The notes under the pieces were generated by a model. That model was not told the DNA's origin. It made no database searches and saw only the letters and a list, made by a program, of their open reading frames with translations. Shown here piece after piece: positions 9,622 through 21,062 of a stretch of 64,000 bases of DNA. Numbering within the stretch: the stretch's first letter is position 1; each line of letters opens with the position of its first letter. Source of the DNA: [Phialemoniopsis] sp. UDSM-2020 (taxonomy: Eukaryota > Ascomycota > Sordariomycetes > Thyridiales > Thyridiaceae); the NCBI GenBank assembly GCA_018873225.1, contig JAEILZ010000007.1, forward strand, positions 2,046,001 through 2,110,000, given 5' to 3'. The position numbers and the translations under genes are program-made.

Positions 9622-12233
9622 GGCAATATGGTGAAGGGTGGACGGTTGCGCCGAGGCGCTCGGCAGGTAATCTCTGTGTCAACTTCCCGAGCTGCCGTGG
9701 GCGGTAACGGAGGACACGGCGACTGATTGTGCGCAACGCCCAAGTCCCCTCAACGGCGAAATCGCCTGACCTTGCGGTGGACTCTGCCTTCAGCAGGGAT
9801 GTGACGGTTTGCGGGCGAGAATGCGATGTTGAAGATGTCGGCGCGGGTAGAATTAGTAAATGTTGATTTCGGGAGGGGTCGGCGGTGGTAATGACGGCTT
9901 GCTTGCTCATGCTTCACGGACGACCATTGTGTCGGAACTCGCGTCATTGTTTCGATACCGCGTCGCTGAGCATTTCAGTGTAGAGTTTGGGAAGGCAATT
10001 TAGATTCGGCTCAATGCTTGGACCTCATTCCTCGTGCTGAACAGTTGGGCCGGCCAGGAGCAGTGGGCGGCAGGCCAGGATCGGCGGGTCGACGTTTCCC
10101 TAACGAGAGAGCGCAGCGCAAGTAGTCGGTAATAAGCAGTCGATTGCGAGGTAGGTATCGAGAGATTGCAATGTCTAGAGGGGTTTGACCGTGAGGGGAG
10201 GAGAAAGACACAAGTGCAGCCTTTTCGGCAAGAAGAGGGCCAAAGGAGGGTGGTGGTAATGAGTAGCGAGTGGTGGTGGTAGCAGTGGTGGTTGCGTCTG
10301 GAACTATTGCCGCCCCTTGGTGCATTGGCGCATCAAATGCTTGCTTGCCTGTGATGTGTGGTGGGTGGTGGTGGGCCAGACAAGATGGCGAATTGACACT
10401 CCAGGGTTTCTTTTCTTTCCTTATTATTCAGCCTCTCTTGCTTTGTCACTTTCTCCCTCTTGTTTGGTGGTGCTACACACCCGGCGAAATACCCAAGCAG
10501 GTTGGCAACCCTCCAACACGGGTCGGTCTGGTATGCGATAATTGTAAAAGGCAGGTGTTTGCGGCCAAGTCCGATTACTGAATGGCACTTCAAACAGGTT
10601 CTGCTTTCCAGACCTAGAAGGGTTTCAGGCTTGCCTGAGGTGTCAGCTTCATTTCGCGCAGTGCCTCTTTCTCCAGGTTTGACAACTTCTCCAGGGGTCG
10701 TTTTACATCATGTGAACGGAAGAAAGAATGGATGTCACTTTTTTCGAGATGCGTCATCTTCCCCATCCCGCAGTTTGGGTGTGTGTAACCAACTGCGAAA
10801 GAGCGAAAAACGCCTCCCACCATTGAGGTCTGCGCGATTTGAGACAACAATCTTTAGTAGATAGGTTGAATGGTTGGGTCATAAAGAGCTCGTTACCCGG
10901 AAACACGGGTAGATTTCATGCTAAATTATTCAAGTACATTAATCTTGTCTTCTGACATCCCCCATGTCCCCGGCATCTAACGTCGGCGGCATCACCCTGT
11001 GCGGGTCGCGGGCACTACGGGGGGAACGGCGCCCCCGGGCTAAAGTGGAGGCCGCAAGGTGCGGGTTGGCATTACGGTGAAACCCACCTACCTACTAATG
11101 GATGGATGTCTCGTTGACTTGGTGGAAAGGTCTTCGGAGGGACGACCATACAAGTGCGATCTGCGCTGCCGGGGGCTCTTCGTGATACCCAGGAAAAGCC
11201 AACTGGTCGGCGAAGATAATTACCAAACACATATTTCAACTTCTGTTGGAATCCGCGCGCAGGCTCTTTCAAGGCATGTTCATTTGGGCTGATAGCCCGC
11301 CCCATTCATCATGCAAGCAGCATGTTTCGTCGGTCCTGGCGGAGATTTTCCCGGTTTGTGGGAGGTTACATGCATCATCTTCTCGGCAGCATGCAAGATG
11401 CCGATGATAGATCGGGACTCTGCGCAGTAGATATGTCATTATACGTCTATCTTAGACGCGCATATGGGCATGCTCAGTCCCTAAACGCTGGGTCCATCAA
11501 ACGGTAATTCACAAACGCACAACACGGGCCAGAGATAGTTACCCTTGAAGTGATTCATGACCTCCCTTTACATCTCAACGACCAAGCGATTAAAAGACCA
11601 CTATGCTATATAGCTACATAGCTCACAAACTTGCTAGACTTGTCGAGCACAACTCTGTCCGAGATTTCAATATTCCACTTATCATTCAATCCTTGACAGA
11701 TCGATTGCGCTGCCATTCAGGGCCAACACGGACAGCGGAAGGTCAGTCTCCGAGGACAAACCAGGGCCTGGCTACATTTGATTCAAGTGAGCCAGGCGGG
11801 TTGCCAAATATCTACTGTTTCTTTCAAAACATTAGAGAGACTGGCCAGCGTTTTGGGTTCTTTTCAGCCGTATACAAGTAGAGCAGGCCAATTTTCAACT
11901 CTGCTCAGTGTGTAGAAACCCTCGAGAGACTCAGGAGTCAACACTGTAAAACTTTCCCGGCCCGGATCTGACTACAATCAATGGGAGTGGCACCCATCCG
12001 CCTCGATTAGCCGGCCCGGACGGCCCATCGTATGGCCTAGATGGAACAGAATACCAGGAGATCTTCCGCTCATCTCGGAACGAGCATGCACGCCGTGACA
12101 AGCGAAAGGCTCACGGAACACGCCATCTTGGGTAAAGCTGCGTCCACCTTGTTCTATTTATCTGAGAACAACTCGCCATCCCAATTCACAGACTGACTGC
12201 CAGCCGACAATTGGTAACAAGACATCCGTCGCC
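9622..12233. other. 2.6-kb intergenic region
   Basis: Probable promoter of the Cnl1-like gene at the left and of the secreted esterase at the right. It contains a GT/GGT-rich stretch near 10250-10380 (repeated GGTGGTGGT) and an AT-rich patch near 10915-10950. Open frames are short and on both strands, without domains. No transposon ends, tRNA or repeat array was recognised. Confidence 0.5.
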
Positions 12234-13833
12234 ATGCTACGAAGGGGTCTGGTCGTCGCCTTGAGCGCCTTGGCATGTGCGGCTTCAGCTCTTCACGAGC
12301 GGACCATTCTGCAAAATGGCCAGGTGAAGATAACCAATTACCCCAACACGGCTGTTGACAAGTCCGGCTACTCGTTTACCAGCTACGCGGCGAATGCCTC
12401 CGAGCTATCGTACAAGGGTAGATGGGACTCGAAGAAGATATCATGGTGGTCGTAAGTCTCTCTCCCTTTTTTTTTCCAGAAGAAGTCACCGATGGACGTC
12501 AAATTAGGATGAATAACGTTGACTAACTCGACCCTGAAGTGCTCCTGGACTTAAGTTCGGCTACACGGGCCAGACGGTTGCTGTGACCTTTGGGTCCCAG
12601 ACCATAGACAGCACCCTCGTTGCCTACCGCATTAATGGGATGGACTGGCAGTTCACCAACGTCACGGCGGGAGGCACGCACCTGCTAGTGAACCAGTCGA
12701 CGCCAGGCGTGGACCAGACCTACCCCTTCAACCCGTCGGTGTTCGAATTGCGGGTGACCAACTGGGCCTACGGGGTCCAGATCGACCAAGTGCACGTCGC
12801 CCAGGGGGAGAAGCTCATCAAGATCCCCAACTTTGGTCGCAACATCGAGTTCATAGGCGACAGCCTCCAAGCGGGGATGTACACCTCTTATGAGGGTCTC
12901 TCCAGCTTCGCATATGCGTGTGGCGCGGGACTGGGCAACACCGAGTACACCGTGACGGCATACCCGGGGATCTGCGTATCGGACCAGGATTGTTGGGGCA
13001 ATCCGAGAGGACAATCGCACCAGTGGTTCTACACCTCCGACACTTCATGGCGTGCGTCGCAGATTTGGGGAGGTGAGAAGTCCCTCTCCAAAACATGCAT
13101 GAGGGTTGAAATTTGACAAGACGTGCTGTGCTCTAGACAACCCCGAGCCGTGGAATTTTACCGAACAACAAGCAGCAGATCTTGTGATCATCAACCTCGG
13201 GACCAACGATGCGAACTCGGCCAACAATGTCTCTTCTGAGACGTATGTGGAATCATACAAGAAGCTCATTGAGGGTGTGCACGGTGTGTGGCCAGATGCT
13301 CAGGTCATCGTGATGGTCAGTCCTCCATCCACCTTCATGTATAGACGAGATTTATATGTACATTTACTTGACTTGCTGACATACAAGTAGTCATTGTGGC
13401 AGGGCTTCTTTCAGTACGGCAATAGCTACGGGCAGGACACAACCTTCACGAAGGAAGTGCTCGACGTATACAACTTCTTCAACTCCAAGGAATACCTGGA
13501 GCAACCTGTTGCTTGGAATGGCACGACCAACTCGACCAAGAAAGCATGTAAGCCGACCCAGCCCTTTGTACACTACTTCAACACCACGGGTATCATGCAG
13601 CACAACGATATCGGCCCCCAGTGGCATCCGACCGACGTTGGCGCCCTCAAAGTCGCCAGCCATCTCATCCGCTATATCAATATCAAATTCGGTTGGGATC
13701 TATATGCCAACGGGCCAGAGTAAGTTCCAATCAGGTCCCAGGGGGGTTATTTCTGTGTACTTGAAGAACATAGCTAACGTTCACCAGGGTTCTTCATGAC
13801 ACTTTGTACTGGAACGATGAATCGGCGTATTAG
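12234..13833 (+). CDS. Secreted CE2-like SGNH carbohydrate esterase
   Basis: Predicted extracellular deacetylase of plant cell-wall polysaccharides (acetylxylan/glucomannan esterase type). Five exons: 12234-12451, 12540-13072, 13137-13315, 13391-13719 and 13788-13833; 434 residues. Each junction restores frame, e.g. SWWS-APGLKFGYTG, IWG-DNPEPW, VIVM-SLWQGFF. Residues 1-19 are a signal peptide (Leu/Ala core). The N-terminal half is a beta-rich jelly-roll-like region; the C-terminal half is an SGNH hydrolase with catalytic Ser181 in FIGDSLQAG, block III GTND, and His389 in QWHPTD. CE2 members of this layout often use a Ser-His dyad, which fits here. Several N-x-S/T sites suggest glycosylation. 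The gene stands alone between long non-coding flanks. GDSL esterase of another family is the alternative. Confidence 0.82.
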
Positions 13834-16800
13834 TCGACTTTCGGCTGTGAACCTTGATGTAGATAGGATACCAAGCCAGTATCTGTACTCAAAAGATCAC
13901 TCAACTATAGAAATACAGTCATGTCCTTATGACAGCAAGCTGTGGTGTCAGTAATACTCATGCAGTCGAGCAAGATAGAGGCGGTAGGCGTCAATGGCAC
14001 TCTGGTGCTGAGTACCTGCCATTCCGATTCAAGTGCCCAGTGACAGAGTCTCCGTTCAGACTTGGCTACGGGGCAGGGGCATCGAAATTGAGCCTACAAA
14101 CTTGCCAAGCAGTGGAATCAGCAGAGACCTTCATTTCTTCAGCTGTGGTCTCCGGTTCACCCTCTTCGCCCTTCCCAGCTGAAGGGTACTCGATAAACGG
14201 TGCTCGCAACACAAGAAGCCTGGTCGTCAGGCCACGGCGTGAGGCAGGCCTCACGAAGTAGCAAGGCGTCACCTCAAAGAGGAGACGATTTGCAGTCTGG
14301 ACCCTGAGCGATCGCGACCATGACCCAAAGAGAAATGATGCCCACCTCTCAGATAACTTCAATTACATACGACCGCAGAGCCACGGGCATCGGGACCCGG
14401 GGCACGCCTGCCGGGGCGCCAAAAGGGTCAGCATACACATCGCGATATTGGCTTCGTTCGCACTCGTGATGCTTTTGGGCGGACATGTTAGCGTTTTGGG
14501 GCAAAAGGCGAGAAATTTGTACCGTTTTGGGCGGTGCGTGATCTGGTCTATTGAGACTTGAAACACGGGTGGACACCAGCTTCCCAGGATCCTTTACAAG
14601 GGCCCTTGCAGCCCTGCACGGCATACGGAGGTCGCAACGAGGCGCGCACCTCGTCCGTTCTGGGGAGGGTTGCACACGCTTGGCAGGGAAACCTGGCGAA
14701 CATCCCCACGCATTAGCCGCAAGCAGGAAGGGGTCATGGGCGCAACTCGGCGATATGTTGCTGGGAACGAGCATGGGGTCGCCTTGTTGTTCACCAAGGG
14801 AGAACATCACCTACGATTAATCTTACGGAGTCAAGGCATGACTTGGGGGATATTACCGCCTTCTCCGCTCCTGGAGCTGGGTACGCCGTCGTAGGTCCAA
14901 GATAGCTCGTCCATTATTAGGAGGCTATCCGCAACAGGTGTACCTAAGCCATTCGCTTTTGGGGTTCCTCTCCGTCCTCTGTACGTGTATCTCCATTTCA
15001 GGAGGGTCCCAGCCTAGAAGAGCCCTTCTTCAGAAGAGGTAATTGCCCGTGGATCGACGACCCACCATGCTGACTGTCCGGCTCCGCCCGCGAGGCGTCG
15101 TTCTGCCACGGTCGCTCGAGGGGCATCGATTGCCCGGGATGAGCCTTGCTCCGCTTCCTGGGCTCCGCCAAAGATAAAATAGCTTGGGCGGGATGGAGCT
15201 AGTCTGGGTTCGGCCAGAGATTCGCGGTCGATCATGATGATCTTTGATCGCTTGGAGATCATAACCAGGGGGTAGCTCAGGGACCCCCATGCTTCTCAAG
15301 TGTCTGGACCAGGGAGGGACAAGCAGCAGGGTGCTGGCTGCTGGGCAAGCAACAAGGTTCCAGACAGGTGACATTTGTGATGACAGACCAGGGCTCAGCG
15401 TCAGGGATCTCCTGGCATTTTGACATTGACTGACACCTTTTGCTTTCTTTTGATCTGTGCTCCGTGAGGAGGCGATGAAGGGAAAGCTTCGACAGGGATC
15501 ACTCGTTGAGCACAGAGCTCGCTTGCGTGCGCTTTGTGTGATGCCACTGCCGCCGTATCGTGGCACACGCTTTGGGGCACAGGCGAGCAAAGGATGCAAC
15601 GGTCCACAACAACACTGAGGCTAGCGACTCCGTACGGAGGCTTCTCACGAGGTGCGTGCGCCTGTGGGATTCATCCGTCCGAAGTTCTCTTCAAGAATAA
15701 GGGTCAGAGTGAGTAGTATCCATCAAGGACTGTAGTTTGGTCCACAGCAGAGGTGGCGCGGGTCCTGGGGTCCTGCCAGAGGGAAAAAATAAATCAATAA
15801 TTCGAATAGAGCTTCGTCCGTTGCATCGTATTAGCTCTAGCCTTCCCCACAGCAACGAGTTCTTCTTCCACCGGACCATGGCTCTGCATAGCTGTCAGAG
15901 GTTGGAACTGATGCCGAGGCCCCGCTGCGGAAAGGGGACTGGCTCCTCCAAAGTCACGATGACGGGCATCGTGGAAACGCGCCTGCATCGCAATACAAGA
16001 CAAGACATGCAGGGTCGTTTTCCTTTCGCTGGTTCCCTTGACGCAAGGAGGTCGACGCGGGCGGGGGGCCTGTGCTGTTCTTCGCTTAGCGCCTGGCGGC
16101 AGGAAATCTCCAACGCTCCGGTACAGAAAACGCTCCTGTCAAGCAAGGCCCCCAGGCCCCCAAGCCCAAAGAGACCCCTCGGGAACCCCTGCGCCAAAAC
16201 ACTCCAGTCACATTCCAGCTTCACCGCTCCGGTGATACTGCTATCCGAGACCTCAAACACGCCGGTGCCGCGCACCGGTTCCGTCACTACGCCAGCGTTG
16301 CAAGCAAAGAGAAGAGTCGGAGTGGCTTTGCATGCCAACTGACGTTCAGCTCCCGTGGCTGGGACCAGCAGGCAAGCAGGAATAGCTTCCAACCACGAGA
16401 AAACCGGCTCATGGAGTAAGGATGACCCTGGACTTTTACACAAGCTCTGGAATTTCCATTTTCGAATCTTTGATCCTTTAGGCTGGTGAACCCCCCAAAG
16501 AGGCAGAGATCGTCGCGTCCCACAGGTCATTTGGCGATTCCAGAAGCAGAGAAGCAACACCAAAGCCGGCCTCTCACACTACTTTGTTTTGGGATTGGCA
16601 AAGAGGCTTTATTGAAGGATCTTGAGACAGCACTAGGTGCCAGTAGCCCAACTGATAGCGCGAGCTGCCCATGTGGGACAGAAGGCAGATGTCTCCAGAA
16701 AAACCCACGCAAATGACAACAAGTCTGAATGGAGAACCTAAGCCGAGACATCATTTGGAAGCTTGGAATACCTCCCGTGCCGTCGACTTGTCGCACAGGA

Positions 16801-19088
16801 TCCCTTGAGCTGGGTCGTAGGTAGCCGTGTGTGAGTGAGTGATCACCGACCGTGCCTCCGTCCGTCCCGCACGCCAGCGTCAATAGCTCACGGGAGACCG
16901 GCCGACCCGCACCAGCTTCCATCCTCCCTTTCAGCTCCGGCCCACCTACCAGTGATTTTGGGTTTCATAAGGGAATAGTGTAGTTTGGAGCTAAGACAAC
17001 GGGCTCTCCTTTGATGAAATAAACATCACTTTCTGGTAAAAGCGCCGCTGTCGTCGGTCCCGCCTCTTGCCATACACCGCCGCCTCCCGCCTTCAGTATT
17101 GTTGACCGCCAGCCTGGTCGGCGATGCACCTTCCTTTTGATCCTTAGCTGAATGCCACTCCCGCATCCTACGTAGGTGATGGGGCGTTGTCGGCAGGTAG
17201 TCTGAGACCCTGCATCCCATTGCGCATACCAGCCTGGGCATCAACGACGTTCAGATACTTCATACACAACAATACGCTCCATAGTCGGAGTTGTGTCGAC
17301 TACGGAGTACCCAGTCCAGGACACTAGCAAGGAAGAGCCACCTCCCACGGGATGATCACGGCACGCAATGTACCTAGGGCCTCATATCGGGGAACAATCC
17401 GCTGTCAAGGTCCAAGCCTGCCGAACAGCCTACTCCTCACCACGCAGGCGTTGTACCGACAGGCTGCTCGTATTGTATTGTAACGATGAGCATGACTGAG
17501 CAGTTCCATCTCTTCGGTTATTGGACCGCGCAAAGTAATTTCTCGAAGGAAGACGAAGCCCACAATAACGGGCAGTCCGTCATGAAGATCTGCATGCTCT
17601 GTCCACGAGAGATCAGCCCCCCGGTTTGCGTTTCGCAACAGCCCACCTTGGGACCCCCCCAAATGCGGAAACGTCCTCGCATGAATCTTTGTAATCTTTA
17701 CCCAGTAGGGCTGGAGCCTCTGCCGATCCCATGCGACACAGCTGGCCGGGATCTGTCGGCACCGGCAAATAGTATGGAGAGACGAGTACACAGGTAATGA
17801 AAGCCTTGACAAAGACCCTCATTAACTGCGTACTGTACTTCGTATTTCGATGCACTTCGGAGGCATGTACCAGCTCGTAAATTGATCGATCGGGAGATGG
17901 AAAACCCCAAGGGAGATTAGGTGTCGGGTCAACAGTAGGCATGTTTGTGATCCCCGAGAAGAAACAAAGGCAGAATGATGAAACAACCACGTCGTTTTTG
18001 ACTTTTGGGCAAGCGCAAGAAACCAGCTTTTGGTGCTATCTACCTGGCACGAGGCGTGCGTGGGGGTGCTGCTACCAGGACGTTGGACGGGTTGATTAGT
18101 TTAGACATCCGCAAAAGATGAGGCAAGCCGTCATTTTCCCAGCCTCGCGAGGAATGTAAGCCCCTTGAACGATGACCTAATTCCCGGCCACCACCAGCTC
18201 GCTGCCCGCGCCGTCCCTACCCCGTCCTGTTTGATGAGGAAGGGGCCGGCCGTAGAAGAGAGGGGTGGCCCGGTGAGACAAAGGACCAGGCCGGTGCATT
18301 CCAAGGGAGGCGGCTGGCGCGCTCAAACAACCCCGTCGAGCACGAGAAGACCATGCAACGGTCACGAAGGAGCGTCATCTTGGGAATCATGCCCCAATGC
18401 GTCGCTAACTGCGGGTGAAGCTGGACTTTTTCATCACCAAAGCTGCATCAAGAAGCATTCCAGACCGTCTCACACCGCCTCGTTGTCCCCAGACTCACCT
18501 CTCCCACGTGCCAATCGTGAAATGCTGGTCAAGTGAAGAATTGTACAATGTTGATTCCTCGTCTAGCTATCTAAGACGCCTGACAATGGTCGTCCAAAAG
18601 GTCATCTTCGGAGGCGAACCTCCTCCGGGCTGAAAGCCCGGTACCGAAAAAAAACGCCATGTAAATGCTCGACAATCGTACCCTTGCTCGCCGGCATGCC
18701 TGGCTGTACAAAAAAGACCCATTCCAAAAAGGTGACACCGCTCTTGCCCGCCATCCCGCGAGTGAGAACCAACTCTGTTTTGGGAAAACACTGAACGAAT
18801 CGGAAAATCGTCTTTCGAATCAACCGATGGGGAGCCAGCCGAGGCTCCCACATTCCCAACGCCCATGACCCATGAAAAAGTGATCCGCTTGATACGCAAA
18901 GCTGTGAGACCCAACCACTGTGATGCGCGCTGGCCGTGATATATGTTGCCGTGTAAACATGCTCCCGTAGTCGTTCCGGAAACCAACCGCCCCATGCCCC
19001 TGTAATCCACGGTATCCCAGTCCAGCCTCCGAGGCGAGTAGTATTGCAATAACAAAGAAAAGAAAGGTTTCTCATAAGGAGAGGCGAT
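13834..19088. other. 5.3-kb gene-poor region downstream of the MtfA-like gene
   Basis: No frame here has a recognisable domain or a convincing set of splice sites; the longest (about 200-220 codons near 15.7-16.6 kb, both strands) have Ser/Arg/Pro-rich chance-like compositions. The interval includes a perfect 12-bp palindrome at 15628, one TACGGAGTA (17301) and one TACTTCGTA (17836). Base composition is balanced, with no AT-rich RIP-like block. It may hold non-coding transcripts, but none can be shown from sequence alone. Confidence 0.5.
15628..15639. repeat. Perfect 12-bp palindrome CTCCGTACGGAG
   Basis: The sequence CTCCGTACGGAG reads the same on both strands. It joins two halves of the CTCCGTA/TACGGAG element seen elsewhere in the window. 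It could be a dimer binding site; function is not known. Confidence 0.5.
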
Positions 19089-20123
19089 TTATTGGCGGAG
19101 AGCAGAGCCATTGCTGTCAAAGTTGTGGCAGCCACGTTCATGACGCTTCATGTTGCTTCGGACACTGAAAGCTTTGCCGCAGCCTGCATGCGGGCACTTG
19201 AAGGGCTTCTCGCCGGTGTGCGAGTGGCTGTGAATCCGCAGGGAACTTGGCCTGGAGAAGGCCTTGTTGCAGGTTTGGCAGATGTATCGGTCCTGGGACT
19301 GAGGGAAAGAGGCAGCGGATGAGGGCGAGATGTAGTGGTGATGTTGCCAGGGGTTGCCAGCTGAAGGGCCCAGAGCAACTGAGACTGGGAGAGGAGGGAA
19401 GGCCTGCTCGAGAGTTAGTAGTTGATCAAAAACATGCTTTTTGAAACAGACACCTACCTGAGGCAGCGGTCGTTGGTAGTAGAGACCAGAGATCTGTTGC
19501 TGAGGTGGCGGCGTGGGCTGCATTGTAGGGTAGTAGGAAGGAATTGCTGGCTGCGAGATGTACGAGGGTGCTGCAAATGACGAGTGTCCATAAGAAGGCT
19601 GGACAGAAACACGAGGCACAGCAGCTGTTGCCAGATGCTGGCGGTGGGCTTCAGCGTCGACGTGGCTCAGAGGCGGCGTGGACTCGAAGTAGTAGTTGGA
19701 AGCGACAGAAAGCTGGCTGACGGATTTTGTTGACGGAGAGTTGTAGCCCTCAAAGGAAGCCTCCGAGGTCATGGGGGGAGTGGGCGGAAGAGCACCACTG
19801 CGGATGACAGCACCATAATGAGAAGAGTTTGGCCGAGTCTCTGGCCTTGATTGAGCTGTGCCAACATGTTAGTCTGATCGAGGAGTCTCAGCCAGGTTAA
19901 CCTTTGAGGCTCATTGCTTACATTGCTGCTGCTGTTGTGACTGGGGTGAAGTCTCAGAGGTAGGAGAACCCTGATCCGCCAGACCTAGCAAATTCGAGAT
20001 CGAGGGAAGAGAACACTTGGATGCCTCATCGATAGGTGGTGAGGGAGGACCCTGCGGTTGGCTCATATATCCGTATGATGCACTCGGCTGAGCCGTATAA
20101 GGGTTCGACAGTAAAGTTGCCAT
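19089..20123 (-). CDS. mtfA: C2H2 zinc-finger transcription factor, MtfA-like
   Basis: Nuclear regulator; in Aspergillus MtfA controls secondary metabolism and asexual/sexual development. Exons 20123-19922, 19855-19458 and 19403-19089 (introns of 66 and 54 nt with GACTAAC and ACTAAC branch points), giving 304 residues. The start at MATLLSNPY is chosen because upstream frame sequence is low-complexity. Residues 1-67 hold an SPPIDEASKCSLPSISNLLG motif and a Gln run that the first intron interrupts. The middle is Pro/Ser/Tyr/Gln-rich, as in activation regions. Two fingers close the protein: CX2CX12HX3H (CQTCNKAFSRPSSL) and CX4CX12HX4H (CPHAGCGKAFSVRSNM), joined by a TGEKPF linker. The second intron is a multiple of three and its retention would keep the frame. 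The specific MtfA identity rests on finger sequence memory. Confidence 0.85.
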
Positions 20124-20375
20124 TGTGTGTGTATTAGTCCTCGAGAACTGGGTTGCCAACTGCGTGTGTCTATGGTGATAGATATGTAGTCTCGCCACGG
20201 CGGTATGAGTGAGAGCGTGTGCGTGAGAGTGGGTTGTGCTGGGCGTGATATAAGATACAGACAAAGATTAAAGGCCGTTGGTGATGATGGTGATGTGCTT
20301 ATTAAAACAAAAGAAGAGTTTCCGAGTTGTAATGTAATTATTCCTGTATTCAAAGATTCGACTAACCCAGGAGAA

Positions 20376-20393
20376 GGGAGAGGGAGGGAGGGG
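20376..20393 (+). promoter_or_regulatory. Potential G-quadruplex motif upstream of mtfA
   Basis: Four runs of at least three G separated by 3, 1 and 1 nt lie on the plus strand about 250 bp upstream of the mtfA start. The gene is on the minus strand, so the G-rich strand is the template strand. The motif fits the canonical G4 pattern; formation in vivo is inferred only. Confidence 0.4.
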
Positions 20394-21022
20394 TGGAAAC
20401 CTTAAGTATGCATCGATGTAAGATGCTTGTGGGAAGTGGCCGGGCCAGACAGAGCATGGATCTTATTACCTAGATCTGCCCAGTAGAGCGTCTGGGAGAT
20501 CAAGCGTAAATCCACACCGTTGATCCCTCCTAGGCGGTGGCTTCCACCAAAACAGCTGTCACATATTTGCGGGTGGGGTCGCAGCGAGAGGGCCTTTGCC
20601 TGGGACTGGGATCAAAGCGATGGGCGGTCGTTGATCGTCGAGGGCCATATAGCGCCTCCTGTTATTGGGAGGGGGCTCTTGACTCGGCCTGCATCGGGGG
20701 GTATCCTTGACGATGCTCGTGCCTGATGGGCCGGGACGGTATGACCCTGTTACCACCAGCCAGAAACATGGGGGTTGAGTGTGTGTGGTACCTCGACGCC
20801 GGCTCTGAGGCAGGCCGGGAGTGCGGGTGTGTGGAATTGGGAGAGGCGTGGAAGTGATACCTACCCCCCTGCCGGGATCACGATACATACGGAGTAGACA
20901 CGTCCTGCTGCGGCGTAGCTTGGAGGTAGGTACTTCGTCGCCCGGGCACTGGGTTGTGTATGGAGCAGGGATTCACTAGTCCTGAGAGGTACATACTTCG
21001 TAGAGTGCAGAGAGGGTCAAGA

Positions 21023-21062
21023 GACTGATGAGAGTGAGTGAGAGAGTGGGTTAGTGAGAGTA
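21023..21062 (+). repeat. GAGT/GAGA low-complexity tract
   Basis: Imperfect repetition of GAGTGAGTGAGAGAGTGG-type units in the mtfA upstream desert. It could be a simple-sequence remnant or a GAGA-like element; no function is claimed. Confidence 0.45.

Noticed and set aside
14364..14480. 5S rRNA-like start (ACATACGACC)
   Set aside because: Only about ten bases match the start of fungal 5S rRNA; the following sequence does not fit.
15737..16563. Overlapping 200-220 codon frames on both strands
   Set aside because: No motif and no splice-site support; mutual antisense shadows.
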